NCBI GenBank assembly: GCA_029990175.1
Contig: JARKIP010000005.1
Span: 70,030,001-70,094,000 of the forward strand
DNA: 64,000 bases
Origin: Petunia secreta
Lineage: Eukaryota; Streptophyta; Magnoliopsida; Solanales; Solanaceae
Reading direction: 5' to 3'
Shown here: in pieces, positions 45,242-56,904 of the stretch
How the letters are laid out: every line of letters begins with the position of its first letter
Position numbering within the stretch: the first letter of the stretch is position 1
The notes under the pieces: generated by a model
Seen by the model: only the letters and a program-made list of their open reading frames with translations
What the model was told of the DNA's origin: nothing
The model's database searches: none
Made by a program: the position numbers and the translations under genes

Positions 45242-45755
45242 GTATTGAAATTTCTCTCCCCTATTTGGCCAGGCATTTCCTCGCCAAATAGGAGAGAGAA
45301 AAAAAATCTACTCCCTCCGTCTCAATTTATGTGGCACCATTTGACCGGGCACGGAGTTTAAGAAAATAGAGGTTGACCTTGTTGAGTATCAATTTTACCC
45401 TTGAAAAAGTAAGAAAGAGAAGATTTGAGTAATAAAAAAATTGTTGGTAGGTTTAAAAGTATGTAGGGCCCAACAAGGGTAAAATAGATATGATCATTAA
45501 ATAGTTGTCAAATAAGGAAAGGTGTCACTTATTTTGGGACAAACAGAAAAGGAAATGGTGCCACATAAATTGGGACGGAGGGAGTATAATATATTTTCTA
45601 GCGTTATTTGCAGCATTTGGATGAGATTTTCTCTCTCCTATTTGGCTACGGATTTCCCTCGCGGATAAAGAGATAGAAAAAATTGTATAAAATACATTGT
45701 AGTGTTATTTGTAGCGGATGGCTGAGATTTTCTCTCTCCTATTTGGCTAGGGAAT
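45242..45755 (-). repeat. CACTA-type subterminal tandem repeats, proximal block
   Basis: Three partial copies of a ~125-bp unit contain GCGTTATTTGTAGCG.TTGG, GAGATTTTCTCTCTCCTATT and TTGGC.A.G.AATTTCCCTCGCC followed by GGAGAGAGAAAAAA. The first copy is split by the MITE at 45311-45584 and the last by Element F at 45756. The array resumes at 53294. Confidence 0.7.
45311..45584. mobile_element. Stowaway-type MITE (Tc1/mariner)
   Basis: 274 bp with 32-bp terminal inverted repeats (CTCCCTCCGTCTCAATTTAT...; one mismatch between arms) flanked by TA dinucleotides at 45309-45310 and 45585-45586. CTCCCTCCGT termini and a TA target are the Stowaway signature. There is no coding capacity. Confidence 0.95.
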
Positions 45756-46503
45756 TGGTGCAATGCAAACCCGAAGGAGTTGCTAAGCACAAACGCGGAA
45801 GATAAACAAGAAAGATAAAAGATAGAAGCAAGACAAAACTTGCTTCTTTCGAAAGAACAGTGAGGAACCTGTCTCAAAGCTCGATCGAAAGGGATACAAG
45901 AATCACCCTAACTATGCAACAATCCTCAAGAGAACATTGCCTCTTGCAAACTGAATGATCAAAGAGGAATGTTCAATCGGATTAACCGAAAGCCACAAGT
46001 CCATAAATCCCTCACAGGGTTTTGCTCACGACGGAGACAAGAGAAAGGTGCTCGGCACTTTCATTAAGTTATCATTGTTCAAAAACTGGGTACTTACAAT
46101 GAAAGGAAACAAGGTTTATATAGGAAATATTAAGGGTAATCTAGTAAAAGGGTCACAGGCAACCAATAGAAATAAGCCACGCAGGGCTGAGTTAAATTGT
46201 GTTCGGCAGACTTTGACTTCGGTAAGCCTTGGCTTCGGTTCTCGATTGTCTGCTCGAACACACTTGTTGCCTTCGGACGCTCAATTGTCTTCGAGCTCAT
46301 TGTCCTCGGTCACTTTGCCTTCGGGCTCAAATCTGAAGATAATGCCTTCGATTCTTGAGCTCGGCCACTCAGCTTCGGAGCAATTGTTTTCCTTCGGCCA
46401 GGCTAAGTGAACGTGCACATCGTGCAACAGCTTGACTTGGCTTCTTGTCATCGGTCTCCTCGGTGGATCGATCACTTGATCAGCATGTGGTCGGGCTGCA
46501 TCA
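45756..46503 (-). repeat. Element F 3' LTR
   Basis: On the element's strand it begins TGATGCAGCCCGACC and ends GCATTGCACCA. A TATA box (CTATATAAACC on the minus strand, about 46114-46124) marks U3/R. The first ~220 bp of its U3 also encode the C-terminus of pol. Confidence 0.95.
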
Positions 46504-49480
46504 TCCTCCCCTTCTTGAGAAGATTTCGTCCTCGAAATCAAGCCCTCCTCGTCCTCCGAAGTCGGACCTACAACCCAAGGAACTAAGTCAGCAACATTAA
46601 AGGTGTTGGACACGTTATACTCACCAGGGAGGTCGATCACGTAAGCATTGTTGTTGATCTTGGTCAACACTTGAAACGGACCATCCCCTCGAGGAGCCAA
46701 CTTTCCTTTCCTTTGGTTCGGGAAGCGTTCCTTTTGGAAGTGAACCCAAACCCAATCTCCCTTCTTTAATTCCAACTTTTTACGCCCCTTGTTTTTCTTT
46801 AAGGCAACCTTTGCATAGGCCTCCTCGAGGTTCTTCTTCACCTTTGCATGCAATTCGATCAAGGCAGCTGCTCGTCGAGCACCTTCAAAATCAAGAACAG
46901 AATCTCGAGGCAATGGGGTTAAATCAAGTGGAATCAAAGGATTAAAGCCATACACACACTCAAACGGGGTCATGTTGATCATTCGATGCACCGTTCGATT
47001 GTATGCAAACTCCATCATGGGCAAACGTTCAGCCCAGTTTCCAACCTTCCCTTTGGTCATTGCCCGAAGCAAAGATCCCAAGGTTCGGTTAACTACCTCG
47101 GTCTGTCCATCAGTCTGGGGATGGTGAGACGTAGAGAATAGTAGCTTGGTGCCGAGGGCACCCCACAAACACTTCCAAAAATGACTTAAGAACTTCGAGT
47201 CTCGATCACTTACAATAGTATGAGGTACACCATGCAATTTTAACACGTTAGAAACAAACAATGTAGCTACATGCTGTGCATCATCACACTTTTTGCAAGG
47301 AATAAAGTGAGCCATTTTTTAAAAACGGTCAACCACAACGAAGATGCTATCATGTCCTCCCCCCGACCTCGGTAACCCCAAGACAAAGTCCATGGATATA
47401 TCAACCCAAGGTCGATCAGGCACAGGCAACGGGGTGTACAAACCATGAGGGTTGGACTTCGATTTTGCTTTCTTGCAAACGAGACAAGCGTTGCAAAGCT
47501 TTTCCACATCTCGTCGCATTTTGGGCCAATGGAACTGCTCGGTCAAGATACCAAGAGTTTTATCGACACCGAAGTGTCCCATCAGTCCACCTGAGTGAGC
47601 TTCTCGAACCAAGAGCTCTCTTCACGATGACACTGGCACACAAACCCTCCCATTCTTGAAGAGGTAGCCATCATGCCATTGATATTTCTCAACCCTTCGG
47701 CCACTCAAAATAGCGTCACGAACGCATTTTAGCTTGGGATCGTCCTCGTACATCGACTTGATGCTTTCGAATCCCATGAGCCTAGAGGCGAGGGTGGTCG
47801 CTAAGGCAAATTTCCTTGATAACGCATCGGCCACAACATTGTCTTTTCCCTTTTTGTAATGGATTACATAGGAAAAGCTTTCAATAAATTCAACCCACTT
47901 GGCATGTCTTCGATTCAATTTCTCCTGACCTCGGAGATGTTTCAAAGACTCATGATCACTCTTGATCACAAACTCTCGAGGCCACAAATAATGCTGCCAA
48001 TGGGCGAGTGCTCGAACGAGGGCATACAACTCTTTGTCATACGTAGAGTAATTCAAAGTTGCACCCTTAAGCTTTTCGCTAAAGTAAGCGATCGGCTTCG
48101 ATTCTTGCATCAGCACTCCTCCGATCCCAACTCCAGACACATCGCACTCGACTTCGAATGCTTTGCCGAAGTCAGGGAGTTGCAACAACGGGGCAGAACA
48201 AAGCCTCCGTTTCAACTCCTGGAAAGCCCTTTCTTGGGACTCTTCCCACACAAATGGATGGTCTTTCTTCACCAGCTCGGTTAAAGGAGCTGCCACGGTG
48301 CTAAAGTCACGAACAAACCTTCGGTAAAAGCTAGCTAAGCCATGGAAGCTACGAACTTGTGATACCGAGGTCGGAGTTGGCCAATCTTTGATGGCTTCGA
48401 CTTTTGATTCGTCGACTTCGACACCATTAGTACTGACAACAAATCCAAGAAAGACTACACGATCGACACCAAAGGCGCATTTCTTGAAGTTGGCCTACAA
48501 CTTCTCTTCTCGAAGCTTTTCAAGTACTTGCCTTAGGTGTTCGACATGTTCATCCACGGTTCTGCTATAAACAAGTATGTCATCGAAATAAACGACGACA
48601 AACTTATTTATGAACGGTTTGAGCACATGGTTCATCAGTCGCATGAATGTGCTCGGTGCATTGGATAAGCCAAAAGGCATCACCAACCATTCATAGAGAC
48701 CGAACTTGGTCTTGAATGTGGTTTTCCACTCGTCTCCGGGTTTCATTCGGATCTGGTGGTAACCGGACCTGAGGTCTATCTTCGAAAAGCATGAAGAACC
48801 ACTTAACTCATCTAGCATGTCATCTAATCGAGGGATAGGATGACGATACTTTACCGTTATTTTGTTGACTGCTCGACAGTCAACACACATTCGCCATGTT
48901 CCATCCTTCTTCGGGACAAGGATAACAGGAACGGCGCAAGGACTCAAGCTCTCACGAACGAGGCCCTTGTTCAGCAATTCATCAACCTGCCGTTGGAGCT
49001 CTTTGGTGTCTTCGGGATTACACCGGTATGCAGGTTTGTTAGGGATTTGAGACCCTGGCACGAAGTCAATTTGGTGCTCGATTCCCCTCAACGGAGGTAA
49101 TCCACCTGGCATTTCCTCGGGAAACATGTCCTCGAAGTCCTGCAAAACTTTACGAACAAACAAAGGCAAAGGGTTATCATTAGAAAAATCATCATTAGAG
49201 TTTAGAAAGATACCCTTGTGCACGAGGCAAATCATCATCTGACCGTGGTCGTTGCCTCGTAAGATCTCACCGGGTTGCATGATTGCACAAATTCTTTTCA
49301 CTTCGGGCGGTGAGTTTGTCTCTTCGGGCCCCAATTTTGCTCCCATCGGAAGCTTAGCTTTGGCCGCTTCTTTCAATTCTTTCATCCATTTATAGTCCTC
49401 GGTGACTTGTTTTGGAGACAAGGGTTTGAGTATGAAACTCTTCCCATCGAGCTTCACAGTGCAAGTGTTGGATCTGCCAT
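46281..49480 (-). pseudogene. Element F RT, RNase H and integrase
   Basis: The RT frame (to 48495) contains VPVILVPKKDGTWRMCVDCR, FSKIDLRSGYHQIRMK and YFDD (48578-48589). It ends at a TAG after REEKL where relatives continue with an aromatic residue. RNase H (48296-47622) has ECDVSGVGIGGVLMQ, YDKELYALVRAL and DALSRK, ending in TGA after VPVSS. The integrase has HHCC (HSGG-GHFGVDKT, CNACLVCKKAK) and catalytic ISMDFV, VSDRDSKF, GQTEVVNRTLG, with one TAA between VVDRF and KMAHF at about 47316. A GPF-type C-terminal module follows (GDGPFQVLTKINNNAYVIDL) without a chromodomain, then a basic tail (RRPMTRSQVKLLHD) that extends into the LTR and stops at 46281. Confidence 0.93.
46504..46516 (-). other. 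Element F polypurine tract (inside the pol ORF)
   Basis: On the minus strand it reads AAGAAGGGGAGGA directly before the LTR start TGATGCAG. It also encodes codons for QEGED in the integrase tail. Confidence 0.8.
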
Positions 49481-51304
49481 TGTGACAGCTGTTCGGTCAT
49501 ACTGCCACGGTCGACCCAATAGCAAATGACAAGCTTGCATCGGAACCACATCGAATATCATTTCATCTTGATACTCTCCGATTTTGAACTTGATCCACAC
49601 TTGTTTGACAACTCTCAATTCTCCACACTCGTTTAGCCATTGTAACTTGTAAGGGTGGGGATGCTTCATCGTAGGTAATCCCATTTGTGAAACCAAAGTT
49701 TGGCTCACTACATTGGCACAACTACCGGAATCAATGATCATCGAACACACCTTTCCCCTCACTCGACATCGGGCATGAAAGAGGTTTTCTCTTTGGTTGT
49801 CCTCTTCTTCAAGAGTCATGCAGCTCAAATTTCTTCGAACCACAAGAAACATTTCCGGATGATCAGCTTCGGCAGCCTCATGATCATCATCACCTTCAGC
49901 TCGGTCAGTCTCCTCGATAAATTCCTCCTCGGTGTCACTCGCTTGCTCATGGACGGTTCCATCTTCGAGCAGAAGCATAACCTTGCGAGTTGGACACTCT
50001 TTTGCCATGTGACCATAACCTTTGCATTTGTGACACTGAATATTTGAAGCACTAGGAGAGCTGAGTTGAACTTTACCTCCCACTTCTCTCGACTGGTTAA
50101 CGGTCACACCTCTTTCGAAGGGTCTCTTCGAATCTCGAACAGTGTTAGCACTTGCTTGGTTTGGACTCTTCCATTCTTTACCTCGGTTCAAAGGAGTAGA
50201 AGTAGTGACTCCTCGATACCGGTTTGCCTTGTCGTCCTTCACCAATTTTTCAGCTTTGGTGGCAGCATCGAACAGATCTTCCAACGTGTGATACACGTGG
50301 AGCCTCAATTGAGATGACACATCCCTAGCCAAGCCATTTTTGAATCTGATAATGGCTTGTTCTTCATCTTCGACCAGATCAAGATTCAATCGAACCTTTT
50401 CGAACTCATCGTGGTACTCTTGGACAGACTTGGACCCTTGCTTTAACTCATAGAGTTTTTGCATTTGAGTCTGCCTGTACTTGGCACTCAAATACTTAGC
50501 ATCCATTGCTCTCTTCAATTGTGGCCAAGTATTGACTTCGGGATAGTCATTCCTTCGTCTATGCCTCTTGTCAGATTCCCACCATGTTGATGCATAAGCT
50601 TCGAACGAAGCAATGGCATGGGCAGCTTTTCTCTCATCGGTCATCTCATTGGTTTCAAAGATGCGCTCCATTTTAAGCTTCCATTCAAGATACTCATCGG
50701 GATCACTAGTTCCTTTAAAGGGTGGAATAGTGATCTTGACACTGTTCAAGTTTGAGTCTCGAACACCTCTAGCCTGTTCGGGAAACTCATCATCTCGATC
50801 ATTGGCCTCACGCCCAATATTTCTTTCAACATTTGCGCCTCGGCCTCGACCTCGGAAGTTTCCACGACCTCGGTGAGCTTGCCTTCGTTGAGCGAACGGC
50901 AGCTCACGCTCATATTCGTCCTCGGGAAATTCCTCTTCCTCAACCTCCTCGGCAACGGCTCCAAGATCTCTTTGGGCCTTTAGAGGTGGTATTCTTTCTC
51001 CTCGGGGAATGCCCAAGTTTTGATAAGCAGCTTGGGGATTGCCCAAGTTAAGTTCTCTTCGAATTGCTTCACTTGTCAACTGATGTTGTCGTACAAGCTC
51101 AGCATACAGCTCAGGTTTCATCGGAGTGGATTGGCTAGTTCCAGCGCCGGACCCATTCATGGCCACGGACGCGCTTCCCTGCTCGAGGAGAGTTACTCGA
51201 GCAGTTACTCCTCTTATTTCGGCACTAACGCCTTGTATCGCAGCCATGAGATCGGCTAACGACACTTCGGGCCTCTCAATGCTTTTGCCATCATTTCCAG
51301 CCAT
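49454..51304 (-). pseudogene. Element F gag and protease
   Basis: The ATG at 51304 (MAGNDGKSIERPEVSL) is preferred to an upstream TTG. Gag has an Arg/Gly-rich region (RRQAHRGRGNFRGRGRG), a retrotransposon-gag core (YLEWKLKMERIFETNEMTDE, AKYRQTQMQKLYELKQGSKS, QEYHDEFEKVRLNLDL) and one CCHC knuckle CHKCKGYGHMAKECP (about 49990-50035). The aspartic protease has MIIDSGSCANVVS. The frame ends at 49454. One base appears to be missing after GRPWQYDR (about 49495), since NSCHNGRSNT reads on in the next frame. It is otherwise uninterrupted. Confidence 0.92.
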
Positions 51305-52530
51305 GGTACCTGCACAAGTCAAAGATCAAACAAATGTTAGGGTTAGAAATCACCTCACACACTCCCTCACCTTTGATGGGTGGCACTCGGGTCCACTCAA
51401 CTTATGAGTTCGGTTTTTTTTTTTTTGATCACTCAAGGACTTGTTAACAGTGGCTCGTCTGATTGATCGGTCCTCTAAGATCCTTCAAGTTCGACAATAG
51501 TCACTGCCTCTTCGGGAAGAGTGAAGTGATGTTCGACTCGATGGAACGGACGCTTTTAACTGAGCTCGGGGAGTCAAAAGAATTTCTACGAAAGTTGGGA
51601 CTTCGGTCACCCCTTCGCTCCTATCGGCTTAAAAGAGTTAGTACGACCTCGAGTAGGACAATTACTCAAAAGATCCACCAACTAGAATTTTGACACGAAA
51701 GAAAGTGAGAACCTAGGAGAATCTACCCTTTGATTCCCTTTTGGAATCTTCCTCGGCCACACCAACTCTTGTCCGTACAAGAGTGGTCCCTCCTTGGTAC
51801 GGATAGGGTTTTGCCTTATCCACTTTCCCTTTTCAGCCGACAATTTTTCACCTGGGGGTTTTTTTGATATTTTAAATTGACCCCTTCTTCTTTAATGGAA
51901 CAGTGACCTTTGCTCCGGCGTACGGACAAATCTACTTCGGTTCACTGACCACAAATTTCAACAGATCTGGGTTGCTCTTTCGACTCCGGTTTCAACAGCA
52001 TCGGAGGAATTCAGTTCAAGTTCTTCGAGCTAAGAACCAGCTCGTTCGAGTCGTACACTGTTACGATTTTGTAACAAATTTTCCGGTGTACGGACTACGA
52101 TTTAAACTCAGAACTTCGATTTTCAAGCAACAAACAAACCCAAATCACTCAAGAACCACCAATCTTCACCGGTTTCTTCCAAACACGATGGGGTTCAAGT
52201 TCCAGCCACCATTAAAGCTTAAAACAGTTCAAAATTTCACCAAGAAACCCTAGTCACGAAATCAGTACGTCGGGTACTTGTTGGAATCAGGAAACAATGG
52301 TGAACAAGAATCAATAGTTGTTTTTCCCAAACAACCAACAATCAAACACAATTTTTTTTTTTTTTTGAATTTTCTTTAACACTTTGTTTTTTTTTTTTTT
52401 TTTTTGTAAAATAACAACACCAACAGTAACAAAACCAAATCAAGAACACGAAACGGAAAACAAAGACACAACGCACGAAAATAAAGATACTTGAACAGGA
52501 TTTGGGGCTGTAGAAACAAGCCCAAACCGT
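51305..52530 (-). other. Element F 5' untranslated leader
   Basis: About 1.2 kb between gag and the PBS on the minus strand, with A-runs (T-runs at 51414-51426 and A/T-runs at 52351-52367 and 52387-52405). No supported ORF. The length is compatible with a packaging leader. Confidence 0.6.
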
Positions 52531-52542
52531 GCTCTGATACCA
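52531..52542 (-). other. Element F primer binding site (tRNA-iMet)
   Basis: On the minus strand it reads TGGTATCAGAGC, three bases inside the 5' LTR, the canonical iMet site used by many chromoviruses. Confidence 0.9.
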
Positions 52543-52545
52543 AGA

Positions 52546-53293
52546 TGGTGCAATGCAAACCCGAAGGAGTTGCTAAGCACAAACGCGGAAGATAAACAAG
52601 AAAGATAAAAGATAGAAGCAAGACAAAACTTGCTTCTTTCGAAAGAACAGTGAGGAACCTGTCTCAAAGCTCGATCGAAAGGGATACAAGAATCACCCTA
52701 ACTATGCAACAATCCTCAAGAGAACATTGCCTCTTGCAAACTGAATGATCAAAGAGGAATGTTCAATCGGATTAACCGAAAGCCACAAGTCCATAAATCC
52801 CTCACAGGGTTTTGCTCACGACGGAGACAAGAGAAAGGTGCTCGGCACTTTCATTAAGTTATCATTGTTCAAAAACTGGGTACTTACAATGAAAGGAAAC
52901 AAGGTTTATATAGGAAATATTAAGGGTAATCTAGTAAAAGGGTCACAGGCGACCAATAGAAATAAGCCACGCAGGGCTGAGTTAAATTGTGTTCGGCAGA
53001 CTTTGACTTCGGTAAGCCTTGGCTTCGGTTCTCGATTGTCTGCTCGAACACACTTGTTGCCTTCGGACGCTCAATTGTCTTCGAGCTCATTGTCCTCGGT
53101 CACTTTGCCTTCGGGCTCAAATCTGAAGATAATGCCTTCGATTCTTGAGCTCGGCCACTCAGCTTCGGAGCAATTGTTTTCCTTCGGCCAGGCTAAGTGA
53201 ACGTGCACATCGTGCAACAGCTTGACTTGGCTTCTTGTCATCGGTCTCCTCGGTGGATCGATCACTTGATCAGCACGTGGTCGGGCTGCATCA
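52546..53293 (-). repeat. Element F 5' LTR
   Basis: 748 bp, almost identical to 45756-46503. The open stretch at 53071-53265 is the duplicate of the pol C-terminal tail carried by the LTR, not a separate gene. Confidence 0.95.
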
Positions 53294-53420
53294 GGAATTC
53301 CTTCGCCAAATAAGACAAAGAAAAAAATTGTATAATATATATTGTAGCGTTATTTGTAGCGTTTGGATGAAATTTTAAAAAAATACAAATTGGAGAGGGA
53401 ATTCATTCTCCAACAAATAA
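53294..53420 (-). repeat. CACTA-type subterminal repeat, continuation
   Basis: After Element F the array resumes (GGAATTCCTTCGCCAAATAA, GCGTTATTTGTAGCGTTTGG) and joins the 45242-45755 block through the TSD. It is followed by A-runs and (CAA)n (53425-53500). Confidence 0.65.
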
Positions 53421-53771
53421 AACCTGCTCAAAAAAAAAAAAAAAAAAAAGAAGGAAGCAATTATAGAAACAACAACAACAACAACAATAAGGAAGCAATT
53501 ATATTAGAAACAACAACTAGCAATTATAAACAGGAAGCATCAACAAAAACCAATATAACATACAATAGCAACCAATACAACATACAATAGCAACAACAAC
53601 AATTAATACATCTATTACAATGGCACCACAACATATAAAGTTCCAAAATAGTCATTATAATGACACCATAACCTGTCTAACATAACAACAAAGCCACCAC
53701 CTGATAATTAAACAAAGTCCTTTTCATAATAACATCTTAATACTTATAGGAAAGAAAAATAGGTAACAGTA

Positions 53772-54023
53772 TTAACAACTTTCTTTTTTCAACTTCTTCA
53801 TCCAAGATAACAATATTAACAACTTTCTTTTTTCAACTTCTTCATCCAAGTTCGATTCCGGCAATTCAACTACTTCATCTAAGTCCAATTTCAGCAATTC
53901 AACTTCTTCATCCAAGTTCGATTCCGGTACCATATTAGTTGAGTCTTCATCCAGTACCATATCAATTGAGTATTCGATCGTATCCGGTGCCATTTCAATT
54001 GAGTTTTCGATGTTGTTATCCAT
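53772..54023 (-). CDS. Small acidic repetitive ORF, unknown function
   Basis: The ATG at 54023 opens 83 codons: MDNNIENSIEMAPDTIEYSI, then acidic repeats (ESNLDEEVEL, KLDLDEVVEL, ESNLDEEVEK) and a Lys-rich end. The DNA holds a 43-bp tandem duplication (about 53772-53855). It lies about 660 bp inside the CACTA-type terminus on the same strand as the transposase-like exon, so it could be a first exon of that gene or simple-sequence ORF noise. No family is recognised. Confidence 0.3.
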   Translation of the reverse strand: MDNNIENSIEMAPDTIEYSIDMVLDEDSTNMVPESNLDEEVELLKLDLDEVVELPESNLDEEVEKRKLLILLSWMKKLKKESC

Positions 54024-54469
54024 GATATCTAATAATAGGTTTTAGTAACGATGATTCCACACGGGAAAAGAAATTATTAGGGATTGAAAGACCGTAAAAT
54101 GCCTTGTTCAAAACATTTAAAATAGACCAATGGTAATAAAATACAAGAACGTTAATGATAGTACGAGCAATTTAATATTGATTATTGACATTTTGGCGTG
54201 TGAGAACTAATTAAAATATGAGTTTAACTAATATTCGTTTAGAGGCAAAGGAAATAAGAACTAATGAAAACCTTCTTAGCAAAACTACATTTAGAAGTAC
54301 CAAATTAAACTGAGAAGGTTACTTAAATCGAAGCTTTTGAAAGTAGCCGGTTGTTTTTTGTTTGAACAGAGAAGGAGTTGTTTAAGAAAAGGAAGGGGGG
54401 GGGGGGGGTGGGGATATTTTTTCTGAGGATGGGAACGCTGTTGTGAACAGTATAATTAAATTTATTTTG

Positions 54470-54683
54470 AAATTGGAGAGGGAGTTCCCTCGCCAAGTAG
54501 GAAAGAGAAAAGTAAATTTTTTTAAATCGGTGAGGGAATTTTCTTGCCGCTTGTAAACTTTTATTTTTTAAAAATTTGGCGAGTGAAAGTTAATATTTAG
54601 AGAGAGAATTCCCTCTCTGTATATTTGGAGAGGGAATTCTCTCGCCACCTCTTCCCTCACTGATAAGGCTTTTTCTAGTAGTG
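54470..54683 (-). mobile_element. CACTA-type transposon terminus and subterminal repeats
   Basis: The sequence ends ...GGCTTTTTCTAGTAGTG at 54683. Read inward on the minus strand this is CACTACTAGAAAAAGCC, a classic plant CACTA end. Inside it are alternating copies of GGCGAGGGAATTCCCTCGCC-like palindromes (54480-54660), the subterminal binding-site pattern of these elements. The opposite terminus was not found in the window. Confidence 0.75.
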
Positions 54684-55568
54684 GCACCGAGGTAAGCTCC
54701 TTTCTATTTCCCTTTTTTTACCATCAAAGTAATTTAATAAAACCCTAAAATGTTATAACAAGTACATTATTTTACCTCACTCAAAACAAGTGTTGTACAT
54801 AAATGATGAAATAGTCGAATATAAACATTTTCAGAACACTTTACACTATATCCAAATTAGTGAAAGAAGCAAGGGGACAACTTTAAGTAGTGCCACACAT
54901 AATGAACATACATGGCACCATTAAACTTGTAACTTGTACTAAAACTTTCATTAGTAAAAGAACCATTCACTGAAAAATGAATGAACATCCAGATATACAA
55001 CTGATATATTCGGCGTTAATCTATTCATTCATTTTCACTTTAAGTGGTTCAATTTTCTTATCGATTAAACCGATATCACTCATGATTGATAACTCGAAAA
55101 TCGATAACCAAAATCTCATTGGTTTGGTTATGGATTTAGCTAGTTTAGAAATCGAAAACTGATACAACGAACCGATAACAGTCAAAACCGAACAGAACCA
55201 CCCGATAAGCACCCTAATTGTATCTATTGTAAAAAAAAAAAAAAAAAAAAAAACATGTTGGAACAAGAAACAAATACAATAGCTAATTGAAACAATATAC
55301 TCCTCTTGTTGCAGTTTATGGCTCCACATTTTCTTATTAATCCATTTAAAAGAAGACAACTTTGTAGATTTGGAAATAATATAATTTTATAATTACTACT
55401 TTACCTTTAATGAAATAATTTATAACCACATAAATATCTATGATTTATTAATTTAGAGAACACGTCTCAAAATTCATCTTTTCCTTCTTGAGCTTCGTAT
55501 CATTTAAAACTATGACATATGAAGTGTAAAAAAGAGAGTAGCAGATTGCTCCGACATATTGTTGGGAG
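54684..55568. other. AT-rich region with no supported gene
   Basis: It contains an A-run (55230-55252) and a stretch rich in AACCGATA/CGATAACC units (55060-55205) that may be a degraded DNA transposon. No coding evidence is seen. Confidence 0.4.
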
Positions 55569-56000
55569 AATTGTAGAACTATGTACCATATGCAATGGTT
55601 TGCCTTTTTGACCCTCATAACAGTGATTTAGCAAAAATAACCTCTGCTAAGTTTAATGAATGAAGTACGAACGAAAATACTCCTACAAAATTTTATAATT
55701 AATGATGCCCGTATCTCACCATCTCTTTCTCGTAAGTACTGCCTAAGAGCAGCACTTATCTTTGACCCCCTTTTGCATAGGCAGCACTTGCTCTTTAATC
55801 TCTTCCCAAATTATTCCAGATAACTTGAAGTGATGTTTGGGTAGTTCAATCTCTTTCCACATTCTCACATGTAGCACTTGCCCTTTGATCTCTTCCTAAG
55901 AGGCAGTATTTGTTGATTCATAACTTGAAAGTATTGCCTACGGATAAAATAGAGTTTATTTTGTAAAATCATCTTAAATAGAGATAAAAAAGAATTATCA
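55569..56000 (+). repeat. Unclassified interspersed repeat, copy 1
   Basis: It starts near AGAACTATGTACCATATGCA, contains GGTTTGCCTTTTTGACCCTC and CTCGTAAGTACTGCCTAAG plus several AGGCAGCACTT-type units, and ends near ATCTTAAATAGAGATAAA. It is similar in order and content to 58345-58640 and 58738-59200. Confidence 0.6.
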
Positions 56001-56115
56001 ATCAATGTTGAGGATGCATGATGAATTTATTTTTCTTATTGTTGGCTTATGCTACTAATGGTCGGTGGACTAAATTATTTATAGTGTGTAGTAGTTGGTA
56101 TTGATATCAGTTTTT

Positions 56116-56837
56116 GAGCCGTCAATTTGGGCTTTGGCCCTCGGGCCGACCCGACTTAGCCCTAGATTTTGTAGGGCTGGGCTTAGTTTTTTCAAGCCCA
56201 AAGAGGACCAAAGCTTATTAGCCTGACCCAAATAGGTCCGCTAGCCCGTGAGGATTGATCGAGGTTGGGCTGGGCCCGCCCGCGGGGGTTTATGATAAAA
56301 ATTAAAATAAATTATATAATTCAAAATTATAAATATCTGAAGAAATAACAAGAAATTACATAGTAGGAAAGAAGCCACTACATTTAAGTTTTTATACGCA
56401 AATATTCCTTAACCTGCACAACTACTTTACAAGACATAACTCTACAAGTCAAAAGTTATGATAATACATCCAAAAATCTTACGAATAGAATCTACAGTAG
56501 CATATCACGCCCGATCTCGCGATAATAAATCAAAGAATCATACAAATGTATGGTTGAATACTTTAATTGTAAACTTGAGACTTGATTGCTATATAAGATT
56601 TATATAACTTTATATTTTTTCCATTGTTAGTTAAAAGTTTGATGTAAAAAAGAACTATAAAAAAATATTTTAAAATATTGGGCAGGCCCGACCCAGCCCG
56701 CGACCCTAGTTGGACTGGGTTGGGCTCATCAATTAGTGGCCCGTCAAAATATCGGGCCCGCCCGCTCCAACCTGTCAAACTTCAAAGCACGCGAGGCTAG
56801 GGCTGGGCTGGGTCGGACCGGCCCAAATTGACAGCTC
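56116..56837. mobile_element. hAT-like MITE, GC-rich ends
   Basis: The termini are inverted: GAGCCGTCAATTTGGGCT on the left and GAGCTGTCAATTTGGGCC as reverse complement on the right. They are flanked by AGTTTTTg-like direct repeats compatible with an 8-bp hAT target duplication. Both subterminal regions are rich in GGGCCCGCCC/GGGCTGGG motifs while the core is AT-rich. No coding capacity. Confidence 0.7.
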
Positions 56838-56904
56838 TAAGTTTTTTTGACAAAGATATCATTGTTTTTTATTAAAAAAAACAAATTAAAAGAGCATTTC
56901 TTAT

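Larger units (their letters stand above)
45756..53293 (-). mobile_element. Element F: young Ty3/gypsy retrotransposon (possible CRM-like chromovirus)
   Basis: Two 748-bp LTRs (45756-46503 and 52546-53293) differ at about two positions (A/G at 46161/52951 and T/C at 46486/53276). A perfect TSD GGAAT lies at 45751-45755 and 53294-53298. On the minus strand the order is PBS, gag, PR, RT, RNase H, IN. The end of the integrase ORF runs through the PPT into the 3' LTR, an arrangement known from CRM elements. Despite the near-identical LTRs the pol has one frameshift and three stops. Confidence 0.95.

Noticed and set aside
45955..46410. 151-codon plus-strand ORF present twice (also at 52745-53200).
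   Set aside because: Both copies lie in the LTRs of Element F, antisense to the element; the repetition simply reflects the LTR pair.
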